From positions 1-23,409 of the forward strand of contig JAAKFP010000001.1 in assembly GCA_011065005.1 (NCBI GenBank): a stretch of 23,409 nt of DNA, written 5' to 3'. Under the pieces are notes generated by a model. It was not told the DNA's origin, did no database searches, and saw nothing but the letters and a program-made list of their open reading frames with translations. The first letter of the stretch is position 1, and each line of letters begins with the position of its first letter. The stretch comes from Chlamydiota bacterium (GTDB lineage Bacteria > Chlamydiota > Chlamydiia > Chlamydiales > Waddliaceae). Both the position numbers and the translations under genes were made by a program. Below are positions 5,990 to 14,434 of the stretch, piece after piece.

Positions 5990-7360
5990 CTATTCCAACA
6001 CTTCGGCAGCGTGGATTTGGAGCCCCCGTTTGATGATTTCTGTCATTTCAACCTTTGAGGGGCATACAAAGGTGGGAAGAGCAAAGTCTTCGCTGTCGAC
6101 CTCGAGGAGGCCGAGCTCTTCTGCGAGATCGTAATCTTCTGCCATGACAGCTTTTACAAGAGTCATCGTTGGAACAGTTAGTGGCATTACTTTGTCGTAT
6201 AGGGTGGAGTCGACAAAAGCTCTTGGCTCACCGTGGAGGCTGGTAGTAAAGTCGAATTTTCTGGAATCGATGCTAAGATGCCCTGAGAGGTAGGCTCTAC
6301 TAAAGCTGTACTTGTTGGCGCCCAGCCGGAAAAAATGAGCAAATTCACGGTCGACACTTTCTGGGATGGCGCAAAATGCATAATGAGAAAAACCTAAAAA
6401 GTCGTCGGGTTCGACTTTCTGACCCATCAGCGGGTCACCGGAGATCAACCGGATCAACCCTTCTTGCGTGCGATTAGACTGTAGTGATTCGATGGGGTAT
6501 CCTGCGCGCGTCTTAAAGTATCCTGCACGTTCGGGGAGGATCCCTGGGCCGGCGATGCTGATGACCCGTTCTGTGTGGTAGCGACCCGTTTTTAGGAGGT
6601 ATCCAATGACAACAACATCATGAGCGGTGACGGTCCATACAACATCTTCTGTAGAGGTGATCGGATCGAGGTTTTGGATGTGAACGGAGGCGTTTCCAAT
6701 GGGATGAGGGCCCTCTGCGGTATGCTTTTGGACGTTTTCAGCTTGAGTAAACGCTGTGCAGCTGGAGTCTTTGTGATAGACAAGGTGTACGGGTCCGCTG
6801 GTCAATTTTGTTAGGGCATTCAGTCCCAACTGAAACTCTTCGAAATAACCTTCCACTTGGAGTTCTGCCGGAGGAACGAATGGGGCCGATTCTATGGCTT
6901 TTACAAAAATGCTTCGCGGTGTTTTGTTGGGAGAGGCAAGACTGTTAAACGGTCGGGATCGAATATGTGCGAAGAGGCCACCAGCTTTTAGTTTTTCGAC
7001 GATCTGTTCTGCTGATGCTTTTTCTGGATCCAGGGGGCTAATTTCGTGAAATTGCTCTTCTTGGCCAACGTCGATTACAATGTCGAGGATTCTTCGCTTT
7101 AGACCGCGTCGAACTTCAGAGATCACTCCCGAGGCGGGAGAGGCGAAAACTCTTCCTTCTGCCAATTTATCTTCTGCCAGGGGTTGTCCAATTTTGACAG
7201 CATCTCCTCTTTTTGCCAGGAGCCTGAAACGGGTTCCTCCAAAAGGATCCAAATTCAAGGCGATTTGTTTAGGGGGGGACCCTGAAAGGGTTTGAATGTT
7301 TCCTTTGGGCTTGCCTTTGATGGGGATGTCTAGCCCTTTTTTGACTTTGATGTGTGCCAT
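5990..7360 (-). CDS. nqrA: Na+-translocating NADH:quinone oxidoreductase subunit A
   Basis: Peripheral quinone-site subunit of the sodium-pumping NQR complex in the inner membrane. The N-terminus KVKKGLDIPIKGKP is the family signature. It is followed by the barrel-sandwich region GTRFRLLAKRGDAVKIGQPL at about residues 40-59 and by segments such as GPVHLVYHKD and TSTEDVVWTVTAHDV. The length of 456 residues is normal for NqrA. The ATG follows GAGGAA with a 3-base spacer. As in Chlamydiaceae the gene stands apart from nqrB-F, which are not in this window. Upstream it is separated from dsbD by 260 bases that contain a hairpin repeat. Downstream it may be co-transcribed with the propeller-methyltransferase gene. 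Confidence 0.95.
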   Translation of the reverse strand: MAHIKVKKGLDIPIKGKPKGNIQTLSGSPPKQIALNLDPFGGTRFRLLAKRGDAVKIGQPLAEDKLAEGRVFASPASGVISEVRRGLKRRILDIVIDVGQEEQFHEISPLDPEKASAEQIVEKLKAGGLFAHIRSRPFNSLASPNKTPRSIFVKAIESAPFVPPAELQVEGYFEEFQLGLNALTKLTSGPVHLVYHKDSSCTAFTQAENVQKHTAEGPHPIGNASVHIQNLDPITSTEDVVWTVTAHDVVVIGYLLKTGRYHTERVISIAGPGILPERAGYFKTRAGYPIESLQSNRTQEGLIRLISGDPLMGQKVEPDDFLGFSHYAFCAIPESVDREFAHFFRLGANKYSFSRAYLSGHLSIDSRKFDFTTSLHGEPRAFVDSTLYDKVMPLTVPTMTLVKAVMAEDYDLAEELGLLEVDSEDFALPTFVCPSKVEMTEIIKRGLQIHAAEVLE

Positions 7361-7428
7361 ACGTTCCTCGAAGATTCTCTAATTACGAAAGTAATAGATA
7401 TTCCCAGTTCTTGGCAACTCCAAACGTA

Positions 7429-7614
7429 TTCGTTCGGGCCCTTGCTCAATAACCGCGAAGACTCGCGAAGTTAGCGAAGGATACACGAAGAAAATTTTAG
7501 TGAGTAAAGTCATGAAAGAAGTGAAAGAATAGTGGCAAAAAAATCAATTTTTAAACCTTTTTATTTTCTTCGCTTCCTTCGCGTACTTCGCGGTTAATTG
7601 ATAGAGGTGAACGG
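7429..7614. repeat. Family C hairpin repeat (CGCGAAG-type), full copy
   Basis: The left arm (about 7447-7493) contains four spaced GCGAAG/ACGAAG units. The right arm (about 7564-7595) carries the complementary CTTCGC units, so the 186 bases can fold into one long imperfect hairpin with an A/T-rich apex. The outer right end GATAGAGGTGAACGG recurs inverted at 22605-22620. The element occupies most of the gap between dsbD and nqrA, both on the minus strand, and probably ends or stabilises the dsbD message. No reading frame in it looks real. Confidence 0.65.
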
Positions 7615-7620
7615 CTCTTC

Positions 7621-9831
7621 TCAGTTCACTTTCTCTAAGTATTCCAAAACAACCTCAGGAGTCAAAACCTGTGGCAGCATCTCTGGAGCTGCTTTGGGGT
7701 CTGAACCATAGAGCAGATATAAAGGCACGCTGTTGCGTCCAAATTTTCGAAGTTCTTCCGTAATGATTGGGTTGCTCTTGGTCCAGTCGGCTTTCATCCT
7801 CACAACGCCAAGCTCCTCAAATTTATTGGTTACTTCTTGCGCGCCCAGCACTAGGTGGTTTGTTTGGCAGATCAAACACCACTTGGCGGTAAAATCAATA
7901 AAAATAGGAACCCCTTGTTCTCTGAGTTCCGCAATCCTTTCCAAGGAAAAAGGCTCCCAACCTGAACGAGCGCTTCGCTCACCAGGTGTTGCCATAGCGA
8001 TGAGGTTCTGATCGTCCATGTAAAAAGAAGATGTCGATGCCGCTTTGTAGAGTATTAAACTCCCCACCACAAAGAAGGATAGGGTGAAAGCATAGCTGAA
8101 GGAACGCACCATTTTTTTCTTGATGGGAGTACCCCATTTTCCGAAGATCCAGCAGCCAATTGCTAAGAAAAAGAAACCTGCTAATAGGAAAAAGACCGCC
8201 AATGCATCTGTTTGTGCTCCGAAAACCCAAATCAGCCAGAGGACTGTTGCTAACATGATAAAGCCCATAATTTCCTTGAAAGTGATCATCCAATTGCCAG
8301 GCTTTGGCATGAAGCGGAGAAGTCCGGGGAACGCTCCCAAAAGGAGATAAGGCGATGCCATCCCTAGGCCAAGGGAGGTAAAGATCAGCATAGCTTGCAG
8401 TGTAGGGAGAGTTACGGCAAATCCCACAGCAGTTCCAAGAAAGGGACCGGTGCACGGTGTTGCCACAGCTGTTGCGAGGATTCCACTGAAAAAAGAAGCA
8501 GCAACTCCCTCTGAGGCTCCAGAGGTTTGTGCTTGCCCTGCCATAGAGGCGAGGCCTGTACCGATTTCGAAGACGCTAAACAGGCTAAGAGCAAAAACGA
8601 AAATAATTGCTGCCAAGATGGCAACGAACAGAGGTTCTTGCAGTTGAAAACCCCAGCCAACAGCTTGTCCATAGGCTTGCAGTGTCAGCAAGACGCCTGC
8701 AAGCGCCCAAAAAGAGAGTAAAACCCCTATTGAGAAAGCGACTCCATGTTTAAGAATCAAGGAACGGCTTTTTCCGGCCATTTTGATGAAACTTAGAATT
8801 TTGAAAGAGATCACAGGAAGCACACATGGCATCAGGTTGAGGATTAACCCTCCAGCAAATGCAAGGACAAGTGCCAGGGCTATTCCCCCTTGGAAGTCGT
8901 GGTTTCCCGTTGTATAGGCATCGACAGAAGAGGTTGCACTTTCTCCTTCCAAGTTGATAGCAACAGTTTGAGAACCTTTACCTGTTACCGCGACATCGAT
9001 TTCGTAAGCTTCGAGAACGTCGCCGCTATTTTCATTCGCGAGAAGTGCTAATACCCCTTTTAAAGGAGCGTCGGGATTAGAATCCTCGGCCTCCTTGAGG
9101 ATCAGATGATATGTGTTTGGCCGTTCAGAAGATTTTGCAAGGACAGGATCTACGGTATAATCGATTTTGTCGAGATCTTCTGGGTAAAACTGCGCTCCAC
9201 CAAATACTGTTGTTGTCTCAAATTGCAGCGTAATGAGGCCCTCTTTCTTTTCTGCTTGCGCTTCGGACAGCGGGCGGGGCAAATTCTTTCGAGTGTTTGT
9301 AAAATAGGATTGGCTGGAAGCCTCGGGTTTTGGTGTTGCTGAAGTAATGGGGATAGTTTTTGTCACCGTTGCGCCACCAGGCAGGCAGGAGGAATTGTCA
9401 CAGACGACCCATTTGATATTGGCACTTAGCTCGACAGGATCTTTTGCTGTCACTGGGGGGGTAACTTCTGCCAATAGGACCACTTCATTTTCATAGCCAA
9501 AGCCTACGGCGGAATTTAGAATATATTTTTTTGGAGTAGGCCATTGGAGGGGGCCCACTTCGAAATCGTCGGGGAGGTTCCATTGGACTAGGGGAGCCAT
9601 TCCGGAGTCACCGGGATTTTTCCAGTACGCATGCCAGTCATCTGCTAATTTGAGGTGGATTCCTACCCAAAATGGGTGATTAGGTTGAATCGACTCCTGT
9701 TCAACAATGATTTCCGCTTGTACCGGATCGGGGGATGAATCCTCTCTATCTATATGAAATGGGGCTTGTGCCCAGGAATAAGATCCCAAGGACATCAACA
9801 ATAGAATGGATAATGTCATACGTTTGAGCAT
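7621..9831 (-). CDS. dsbD: Thiol:disulfide interchange protein DsbD
   Basis: Carries electrons from cytoplasmic thioredoxin across the inner membrane to periplasmic disulfide proteins. It has a signal peptide (residues 1-21), an N-terminal immunoglobulin-like domain to about 290, eight or so hydrophobic segments from 314 to about 600, and a C-terminal thioredoxin domain. All six redox cysteines of the family are visible: C144/C149 (VVCDNSSCLP), C336 (LMPCVLP) and C460 (ATPCTGP) in the membrane part, and C652/C655 (KWCLIC), with cis-Pro 703 (SVPLY). The 736-residue length is slightly above the usual size, because the periplasmic N-terminal part is long. The ATG follows GAGGAG. It is transcribed divergently from tolQ, as in C. 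trachomatis. Confidence 0.95.
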   Translation of the reverse strand: MLKRMTLSILLLMSLGSYSWAQAPFHIDREDSSPDPVQAEIIVEQESIQPNHPFWVGIHLKLADDWHAYWKNPGDSGMAPLVQWNLPDDFEVGPLQWPTPKKYILNSAVGFGYENEVVLLAEVTPPVTAKDPVELSANIKWVVCDNSSCLPGGATVTKTIPITSATPKPEASSQSYFTNTRKNLPRPLSEAQAEKKEGLITLQFETTTVFGGAQFYPEDLDKIDYTVDPVLAKSSERPNTYHLILKEAEDSNPDAPLKGVLALLANENSGDVLEAYEIDVAVTGKGSQTVAINLEGESATSSVDAYTTGNHDFQGGIALALVLAFAGGLILNLMPCVLPVISFKILSFIKMAGKSRSLILKHGVAFSIGVLLSFWALAGVLLTLQAYGQAVGWGFQLQEPLFVAILAAIIFVFALSLFSVFEIGTGLASMAGQAQTSGASEGVAASFFSGILATAVATPCTGPFLGTAVGFAVTLPTLQAMLIFTSLGLGMASPYLLLGAFPGLLRFMPKPGNWMITFKEIMGFIMLATVLWLIWVFGAQTDALAVFFLLAGFFFLAIGCWIFGKWGTPIKKKMVRSFSYAFTLSFFVVGSLILYKAASTSSFYMDDQNLIAMATPGERSARSGWEPFSLERIAELREQGVPIFIDFTAKWCLICQTNHLVLGAQEVTNKFEELGVVRMKADWTKSNPIITEELRKFGRNSVPLYLLYGSDPKAAPEMLPQVLTPEVVLEYLEKVN

Positions 9832-9959
9832 GAGCTTCTCCTCTTAAAGTTAAGTAAATTTATGCGATTCTCTGTTTCCCAAAAACGGGGATAATGTGTA
9901 AACTCTCGTTTGAGAGAAACAATGGTGCCGCAAAGTTTGTTATTATAAAGGATTTTAAA

Positions 9960-9980
9960 ATGTTTGTAAAGGAATTATAA
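9960..9980 (+). other. Six-codon leader frame in front of tolQ
   Basis: ATG TTT GTA AAG GAA TTA TAA has its own AAGGA site and stops one base before the tolQ ATG at 9982. The block AAGGA...AAAATGTTTRTAAAG is present twice, 22 bases apart, so the ribosome-binding site and start appear to have been tandemly duplicated out of frame. A leader peptide with coupled re-initiation is possible. A non-functional duplication is equally plausible. Confidence 0.35.
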
Positions 9981-9981
9981 A

Positions 9982-10731
9982 ATGTTTATAAAGAATTTTT
10001 ATTTATTATCTGTTAGTAGCTCTTTTTATCAAGCTTATATTCATTCTGACTTTTTAGGTAAATTTATCTTCCTTGCGTTAATTGCGACTTCAGTTTGCTG
10101 CTGGACGATTCTTGTCCACAAAATATGGCTCACAAATCGGGTAAGAAAAAACTCAAAAGCATTCTATACGGCATTTAAAAAGCGAAAAGGGAGCCCTTTG
10201 CATCTGGAAAATGAAGGATTTTTTCGAAAACAGACCCTAAACCCCTTTTTTGAGCTCTTTCTTGTCCTCAAAAAGCAAACCAAAGACATTCTCAATAAAA
10301 ACCAGCAGTTTGGCATTGAACAGGAGGGAGTATCCTATCTCTCCTCTTCTGATGTCGACTGTATTGAGTCTCAGCTCATCTCAAACATTGCCTCACAAAC
10401 GATCCATTTGGAAAAAAATCTTTTTATTCTTTCCACCATCGTGGGACTGGCTCCCCTGTTGGGGCTCATGGGAACGGTTTGGGGAATTTTAACGACATTT
10501 TCCGAGATGCAAACACAAGCGATCAGTAGCACAAATCAGATGGTGTTAGGGGGGATCTCTTTGGCTTTGACGACAACGGTGCTTGGACTGCTAAACGCCA
10601 TCCCAGCACTCATTGCCTATAATTATTTGAAAAATTCGAGTCGTGATTTTGCAACCGAAATGGAAGGATTTGCAAACGAGATTCTATCCTCTGTAGAAAT
10701 GCAGTACCGAAAAGTGGATTTACATCGTTGA
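9982..10731 (+). CDS. tolQ: TolQ/ExbB-family proton channel
   Basis: Inner-membrane component of the Tol-Pal motor (MotA/TolQ/ExbB family), which with TolR uses the proton motive force. The first transmembrane segment is at about residues 26-44 (FLALIATSVCCWTILVHKIW). A cytoplasmic loop of about 95 residues follows. The two-helix signature is LSTIVGLAPLLGLMGTVWGI and LGGISLALTTTVLGLLNAIPALIAYNYL at about 150-220. At 249 residues it is the expected size. It is called exbB in Chlamydiaceae annotations, and the tolB-pal context makes TolQ the better functional name. An AAGGA site sits 8 bases before the ATG. The divergent 150-base gap to dsbD must hold promoters for both genes, with a small CTCTC-GTTT-GAGAG hairpin at 9903-9916. 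Confidence 0.92.
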   Translation: MFIKNFYLLSVSSSFYQAYIHSDFLGKFIFLALIATSVCCWTILVHKIWLTNRVRKNSKAFYTAFKKRKGSPLHLENEGFFRKQTLNPFFELFLVLKKQTKDILNKNQQFGIEQEGVSYLSSSDVDCIESQLISNIASQTIHLEKNLFILSTIVGLAPLLGLMGTVWGILTTFSEMQTQAISSTNQMVLGGISLALTTTVLGLLNAIPALIAYNYLKNSSRDFATEMEGFANEILSSVEMQYRKVDLHR

Positions 10732-10744
10732 GGGGAGGTGGTAA

Positions 10745-11170
10745 ATGGGAAGACGCATTTTTAGGCAAAGCAAGCAAGAGTTCGAAGAACCAGTGGTAAA
10801 TCTTACTCCGTTGATCGATGTGGTTTTTTCGATTCTTATCATGTTCATCGTTGTTGCTCCTCTTTTGGAGCTGGATCTTGTTGAGTTGGCAGATGCTAAC
10901 TCCGAACATCCTAATGTAAGCACCTCCGTACAGGATAGCGGCCCCATATCGATTCATGTGCATGAAGACAATACCGTTTGGCTGAATAAAAGGATGGTGA
11001 CCCTTGTTCAGCTTGGAGAGCTTTTGAAGCAGGAGAAACGAGTCCACCCCACTGCTAAGCCTCAAATCTTTCACGATAAACGCGCAGCCTTCGGCACCTA
11101 TCAGTCAATTAAGAATGCTGCAGAGGCGGCAGGATTCGAACAGATGGACGTGATATTAAAGCCCGCATAA
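10745..11170 (+). CDS. tolR: TolR/ExbD-family motor protein
   Basis: Partner of TolQ with a single transmembrane helix. After a basic start it shows the family motif VNLTPLIDVVFSILIMFIVVAPLL (residues about 19-42). The membrane aspartate in LIDVVF corresponds to the proton-carrying Asp of TolR/ExbD. The remaining roughly 95 residues form the periplasmic domain, ending KNAAEAAGFEQMDVILKPA. The length of 141 residues is normal. It starts 13 bases after the tolQ stop behind GAGGGGAGG-like sequence and ends one base before the next gene. Confidence 0.92.
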   Translation: MGRRIFRQSKQEFEEPVVNLTPLIDVVFSILIMFIVVAPLLELDLVELADANSEHPNVSTSVQDSGPISIHVHEDNTVWLNKRMVTLVQLGELLKQEKRVHPTAKPQIFHDKRAAFGTYQSIKNAAEAAGFEQMDVILKPA

Positions 11171-11171
11171 C

Positions 11172-11924
11172 ATGAACCAACGTAGTCAATCTCTACTTCT
11201 TATTGCGGTTGCTGTGACAATGATTCACACAGTGGCCATCTATTGGTCGGCAATACGTACCAAAGCTCTCGATTTCTCCAAACCTCTAGAGCGTTTAGTC
11301 GTGAAAACTGTTGCTCTGAACAACCCAACCCCTACCAAAAGTCCGCCAAAGGTGGAGAAGAAACCAGAACCGATTGTGAAAAAACAACCAAAACCCCCGG
11401 AAAGCCCGCCAAAGGTGGAGAAGAAACCAGAAATTGTGAAAAAACAACCGAAGCCTCCGGAACCCCCTCCCCAAAAGAAAAAGGAGGTCGCTAAAGTCGA
11501 TGATAAGAAACGGGATTTACTTGCGAAAGCCAAAGAAAGCATTGCAAAAATTCAAAGCAGTCGGGATAACAAGGGCGCTTCAAAGTCCAAAGACGCTTCA
11601 GAATTGCGTGATCTCGGAACGATCGATTCTTTACATGTGGACTCCGCCGATACCATCAAGCCAGAAGATATGGGATACTATGGTGTTTTAGCGAGTTACC
11701 TGAGGCAGGCTTTACGTTTTCCTGAGTTTGGTGAAGTGAAAGTTCGGCTGACATTAAATCGTGGAGGGGAAGTGACAAAAGTGGAAACGGTGAGTACGAA
11801 AAGTGAGAATAATAAGCAATATGTAGAAAAAATGCTGCCCACACTGCGGTTTCCACCCTTCGGAAAAAACTTTGGAAATGATAAGCAACACACGTTTACA
11901 ATAACCTTAACAAACGATTTGTAA
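11172..11924 (+). CDS. tolA: TonB/TolA-like periplasm-spanning protein
   Basis: N-terminal transmembrane anchor (residues about 9-27). It is followed by a Pro/Lys/Glu-rich stalk at about 50-110 built from repeated PPKVEKKPE...VVKKQPKPPE units, a charged helix at about 110-150, and a C-terminal TonB/TolA-type domain. The last holds LRQALRFPEFGEVKVRLTLNRGGEVTK and TLRFPPFGKN. It should couple the TolQR motor to TolB/Pal. The name TolA comes from its position between tolR and tolB. The Pro-Lys stalk is more TonB-like. It corresponds by position to CT598. Start and stop are each separated from the neighbours by one base. Confidence 0.85.
   Translation: MNQRSQSLLLIAVAVTMIHTVAIYWSAIRTKALDFSKPLERLVVKTVALNNPTPTKSPPKVEKKPEPIVKKQPKPPESPPKVEKKPEIVKKQPKPPEPPPQKKKEVAKVDDKKRDLLAKAKESIAKIQSSRDNKGASKSKDASELRDLGTIDSLHVDSADTIKPEDMGYYGVLASYLRQALRFPEFGEVKVRLTLNRGGEVTKVETVSTKSENNKQYVEKMLPTLRFPPFGKNFGNDKQHTFTITLTNDL
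11340..11462 (+). repeat. In-frame tandem duplication in the tolA stalk
   Basis: A 63-base unit (11340-11402) is followed by a 60-base unit (11403-11462) that differs by one missing codon (a Pro in PEPIV versus PEIV) and a few substitutions. High DNA identity shows the duplication is recent. Copy number could vary between strains and would alter stalk length. Confidence 0.85.
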
Positions 11925-11925
11925 G

Positions 11926-13233
11926 ATGAAAAAGATACTACTGTTACTTGTCCTTTTGATGGGACTGTCTCTAACTTTTGATGGTTACTGTTATGATGGA
12001 GAACTCGTCGTTCGACTCGATACAGAAAACCAGCTGTCCCCTATGTACATCGCCCCTTTTGCCGATAAAAATTCTGGCTTTTCTAAGGAGTACGTCAAAA
12101 GCTTGGAGGAAGTTGTTCATTTTGATTTCGACCACAACGGAATGACCTTTCTCGTCTCCAATAAAGAGACTCCCGCATCTTATCAGCTCGACATAAAAAT
12201 CAATGGACATAAGCTTGAAGCGATTGTTTCCCCACCTTTTAGTGAGGAGGAGATCGTGATTGACGATGTTCTTCTCTCGGGACAACTTGCCGGCGACCAG
12301 AAAACTCTACATCAGCTGGCGGATACCATCCACAGAGAGCTGTTTGGAACGGAAGGGGTAGCTTCAACAAAGATATTGTATACTGTGCGAACAAAAAAAA
12401 ATGGAAAAGATGATTCCCAGGTTTGGGAAGCGGATTATGATGGAAGAAATTCGCGGCAGATCACAAAAGATGGTGGGTATTGCGTGACACCATCCTATGT
12501 TTCACCGATGCCAGGATACGCTGCAGGAAGCTTTTTCTATGTTTCCTACGAAACGGGACAGCCGAAAATTTATGTCGCCTCCCTATCTGATGGTGTTGGC
12601 CGCAGGTTTAGTGCCTTATCGGGAAACCAGTTGATGCCCGCGATCTCACGACAAAGGGACCAAGTGGCTTTCATTAGCGATGTGACCGGAAACCCCGATC
12701 TATTTTTGCAGGAGTTTAGTCCAGAGGAGGGCGTGCAGGAGAAACCACGACATCTTTTTACCGCCCCCTTGGCAACACAAGGGTCTCCCGCCTTTAGCCC
12801 TGATGGTACGCGCGTCGCTTTCGTGTCGAATAAGGGAGGCTCTCCAAGAATTTACATATTAAGAACACCTCCACGAGGAACACCCTTGAAGGAGACCTCT
12901 CCCGTGTTGATTACGAAGTTCAACAGCGAAAATACCGCTCCAGCATGGTCTCCAGATGGAACAAAGCTTGCCTATTGTTCCAAGACAAAAGGGATTCGAC
13001 AGATTTGGGTTTATGATTTTCTAAACGGAATTGAACGTCAGCTCACACAAGGGACCGGAAATAAAGAAAACCCGACGTGGGCACCAAATAGCTTGCATCT
13101 CATTTACAACACTAGTGATGCAAAGGCCTCCGAGTTGTATCTCATCAATCTCAAGCAGGGAAAAGCGATAAAGATCTCTTCAGGGCCTGGAGAAAAGCGC
13201 TTCCCCTCCTGGGAACCCACGAACGCTGCATGA
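11926..13233 (+). CDS. tolB: Tol-Pal system beta-propeller protein TolB
   Basis: Periplasmic protein that binds Pal and TolA. A signal peptide is visible (residues 1-22, ending near GYCYDG). The N-terminal alpha/beta domain runs to about 160, and the propeller follows with PD40/WD-like repeats: VWEADYDGRNSRQIT, ISRQRDQVAFISDVTGNPDLFL, FSPDGTRVAFVSNKGGSPRIYI, WSPDGTKLAYCSKTKGIRQIWVYD and WAPNSLHLIYNTSDAKASELYLI. The 435-residue length is typical. It starts one base after the tolA stop. The operon appears to end here, because pal is about 4.2 kb further on, after inserted accessory DNA. Confidence 0.95.
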   Translation: MKKILLLLVLLMGLSLTFDGYCYDGELVVRLDTENQLSPMYIAPFADKNSGFSKEYVKSLEEVVHFDFDHNGMTFLVSNKETPASYQLDIKINGHKLEAIVSPPFSEEEIVIDDVLLSGQLAGDQKTLHQLADTIHRELFGTEGVASTKILYTVRTKKNGKDDSQVWEADYDGRNSRQITKDGGYCVTPSYVSPMPGYAAGSFFYVSYETGQPKIYVASLSDGVGRRFSALSGNQLMPAISRQRDQVAFISDVTGNPDLFLQEFSPEEGVQEKPRHLFTAPLATQGSPAFSPDGTRVAFVSNKGGSPRIYILRTPPRGTPLKETSPVLITKFNSENTAPAWSPDGTKLAYCSKTKGIRQIWVYDFLNGIERQLTQGTGNKENPTWAPNSLHLIYNTSDAKASELYLINLKQGKAIKISSGPGEKRFPSWEPTNAA

Positions 13234-13240
13234 AATGAGT

Positions 13241-13730
13241 TTTTCACCACGGTTTTTCACCACAGAGATCGCAGAGAACACAGAGAGAAGAAATAAACAG
13301 ATACCCATCGAAAAGTATGTTTCGGATGGTTTTCTAATTTTTTCTCCTAGTGTTCTCTGTCTCGACTTTCGACATTTAGATTCAGCCTGAAGGGCTGGTA
13401 TTGCAACAGCCCAGGGCAGCGCCCTGGGAAAGGTTTGAAAGAGATCCGGCAGCCTGTAGGGCTGCTAGATTCAAACCAGAACATTATTTTATCAAATATG
13501 ATGAAGATCTTTTCAAAAAGAAGAGCGATATACATTTTGGAAGGAAAGTTTATTGTGACGTTCTTGTTGATTATGACTATATATAAAACGCTTCTTTTTT
13601 CTGGCAGCCCTTCAGGCTGCTGTTTCTTATCGACTTTTCCCAGGGCGCTGCCCTGGGCTGTTGCAATACCAGCCCTTCAGGCTGAATCCAAATGTCTAAA
13701 GTCGAGTCAGTGATCTATGTGGTGATTTTT
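13241..13730. repeat. Family E hairpin repeat, split by a MITE
   Basis: The left arm (13241-13294) reads TTTTCACCACGG...CACCACAGAGATCGC and AGAGAACACAGAGAGAAG. Its complement is found in two pieces. TTCTCCTAGTGTTCTCTG ends at 13359, directly before the family B element. TGATCTATGTGGTGATTTTT (13711-13730) lies directly after it. Joined, these pieces would pair with the left arm, so the family B element was inserted into a pre-existing hairpin repeat downstream of tolB. Confidence 0.6.
13361..13706. mobile_element. Family B MITE-like element, copy 1 (346 bp)
   Basis: Terminal inverted repeats of about 65 bases run inward from CTCGACTTT at 13361 and AAAGTCGAG ending at 13706. Each terminus holds three small hairpins: CAGCC-TGAAG-GGCTG, CCCAGGGC-AGC-GCCCTGGG and a GCAGCC/GGCTGC stem. 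The centre is A/T-rich with no credible gene. Open frames of 60-90 codons across it are by-products of the repeat. Copy 2 lies inverted at 20485-20807. Non-autonomous transposition is inferred from the structure and from the nested insertion. No target-site duplication is certain. Confidence 0.75.
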
Positions 13731-13742
13731 ATTGTATGGATG

Positions 13743-14267
13743 CTAATGGCTTAAGAAGAATTTTTTGATGCAGCAGTACGTTGTCATGAACACTCCAATC
13801 AGGCATAACCCCGAAGAGGGGAAGGCCAGAAATGTTAGGGCTTCTTTTGCTGCTTCAGAACTTCCCAACGAAGGGGTTAATAAACCCGCAAATAACCAAA
13901 ACAGAGAGTATCCAAAAGATCCTATTCCTAGAAATAGTGACGTAAGAAAAAGCAGTCCCTGAGATGGGGAACAAAAAGCAAGAAATAGTATCATGGCTAG
14001 TGAGGCGGTGCCCAAGCCGTTCGCATGAATATGAGCACGCTTAATATATGTCCAGGCCTTTGACAAAGCCTTGTCAACTTTGGCTGTATCGCTGCTGTAT
14101 TTTTCTTCGAGTACACTTGTCGCTTTTCCCTTTAGGTGATCCTTCAAAGAATGCTCGAAAGCACCAAAGACACCCCCTAAGCAAAAACCGAACACCAAGG
14201 TGATCAAAGCGAAAAGCAGACCTATTCTCATTACTCTCATTGATTGAATGAAGCTATCTTGTTCCAT
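13743..14267 (-). CDS. Small four-helix membrane protein of unknown function
   Basis: Counting from the ATG at 14267 it has 174 residues. The frame also has an in-frame ATG at 14285, but GGAGGGG lies directly before 14267 and nothing suitable precedes 14285. Hydrophobic segments are at about 14-37, 85-105, 106-128 and 143-165. Between the first and second is a charged periplasmic or cytoplasmic stretch, EHSLKDHLKGKATSVLEEKYSSDTAK. The second helix starts with RAHIHANGLG. Such HxH plus Gly entries occur in small heme-binding or oxidase-like membrane proteins, but that is speculative. The family is not recognised. It lies in the accessory block between tolB and pal, on the opposite strand. Confidence 0.7.
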   Translation of the reverse strand: MEQDSFIQSMRVMRIGLLFALITLVFGFCLGGVFGAFEHSLKDHLKGKATSVLEEKYSSDTAKVDKALSKAWTYIKRAHIHANGLGTASLAMILFLAFCSPSQGLLFLTSLFLGIGSFGYSLFWLFAGLLTPSLGSSEAAKEALTFLAFPSSGLCLIGVFMTTYCCIKKFFLSH

Positions 14268-14388
14268 ATCCCCTCCAGATTTCATAAAGGAATGTTTTTA
14301 TACCCCATGGAATTGATATGCAACAAAGGTATTCGTCGACTCATTGTCTAAATTTCCCCATACCCTCTCAGTGATCTTGCTGCTCATC

Positions 14389-14431
14389 GGTGAATTGTGC
14401 AGTGGTGAATTGTGCAACACCCAACAACACC
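14389..14431. repeat. Tandem 15-base repeat and IS-end-like motif (family F)
   Basis: GGTGAATTGTGCAGT (14389-14403) is repeated at once as GGTGAATTGTGCAAC (14404-14418), which continues into ACCCAACAACACC. On the minus strand this is GGTGTTG...GTTGCACAATTCACC, a variant of the motif at 2571-2591 and 20821-20841 with a short internal duplication. Confidence 0.5.
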
Positions 14432-14434
14432 ATA

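Noticed and set aside
7434..7615. tRNA or small RNA gene in the dsbD-nqrA gap
   Set aside because: The long inverted repeat made of CGCGAAG units does not form a cloverleaf, and a related piece at 22605 marks it as a dispersed repeat.
7979..8672. Large alternative frames within dsbD (7979-8455, 8412-8672)
   Set aside because: They are shadows of the dsbD membrane region in another frame, with no start signals or family resemblance.
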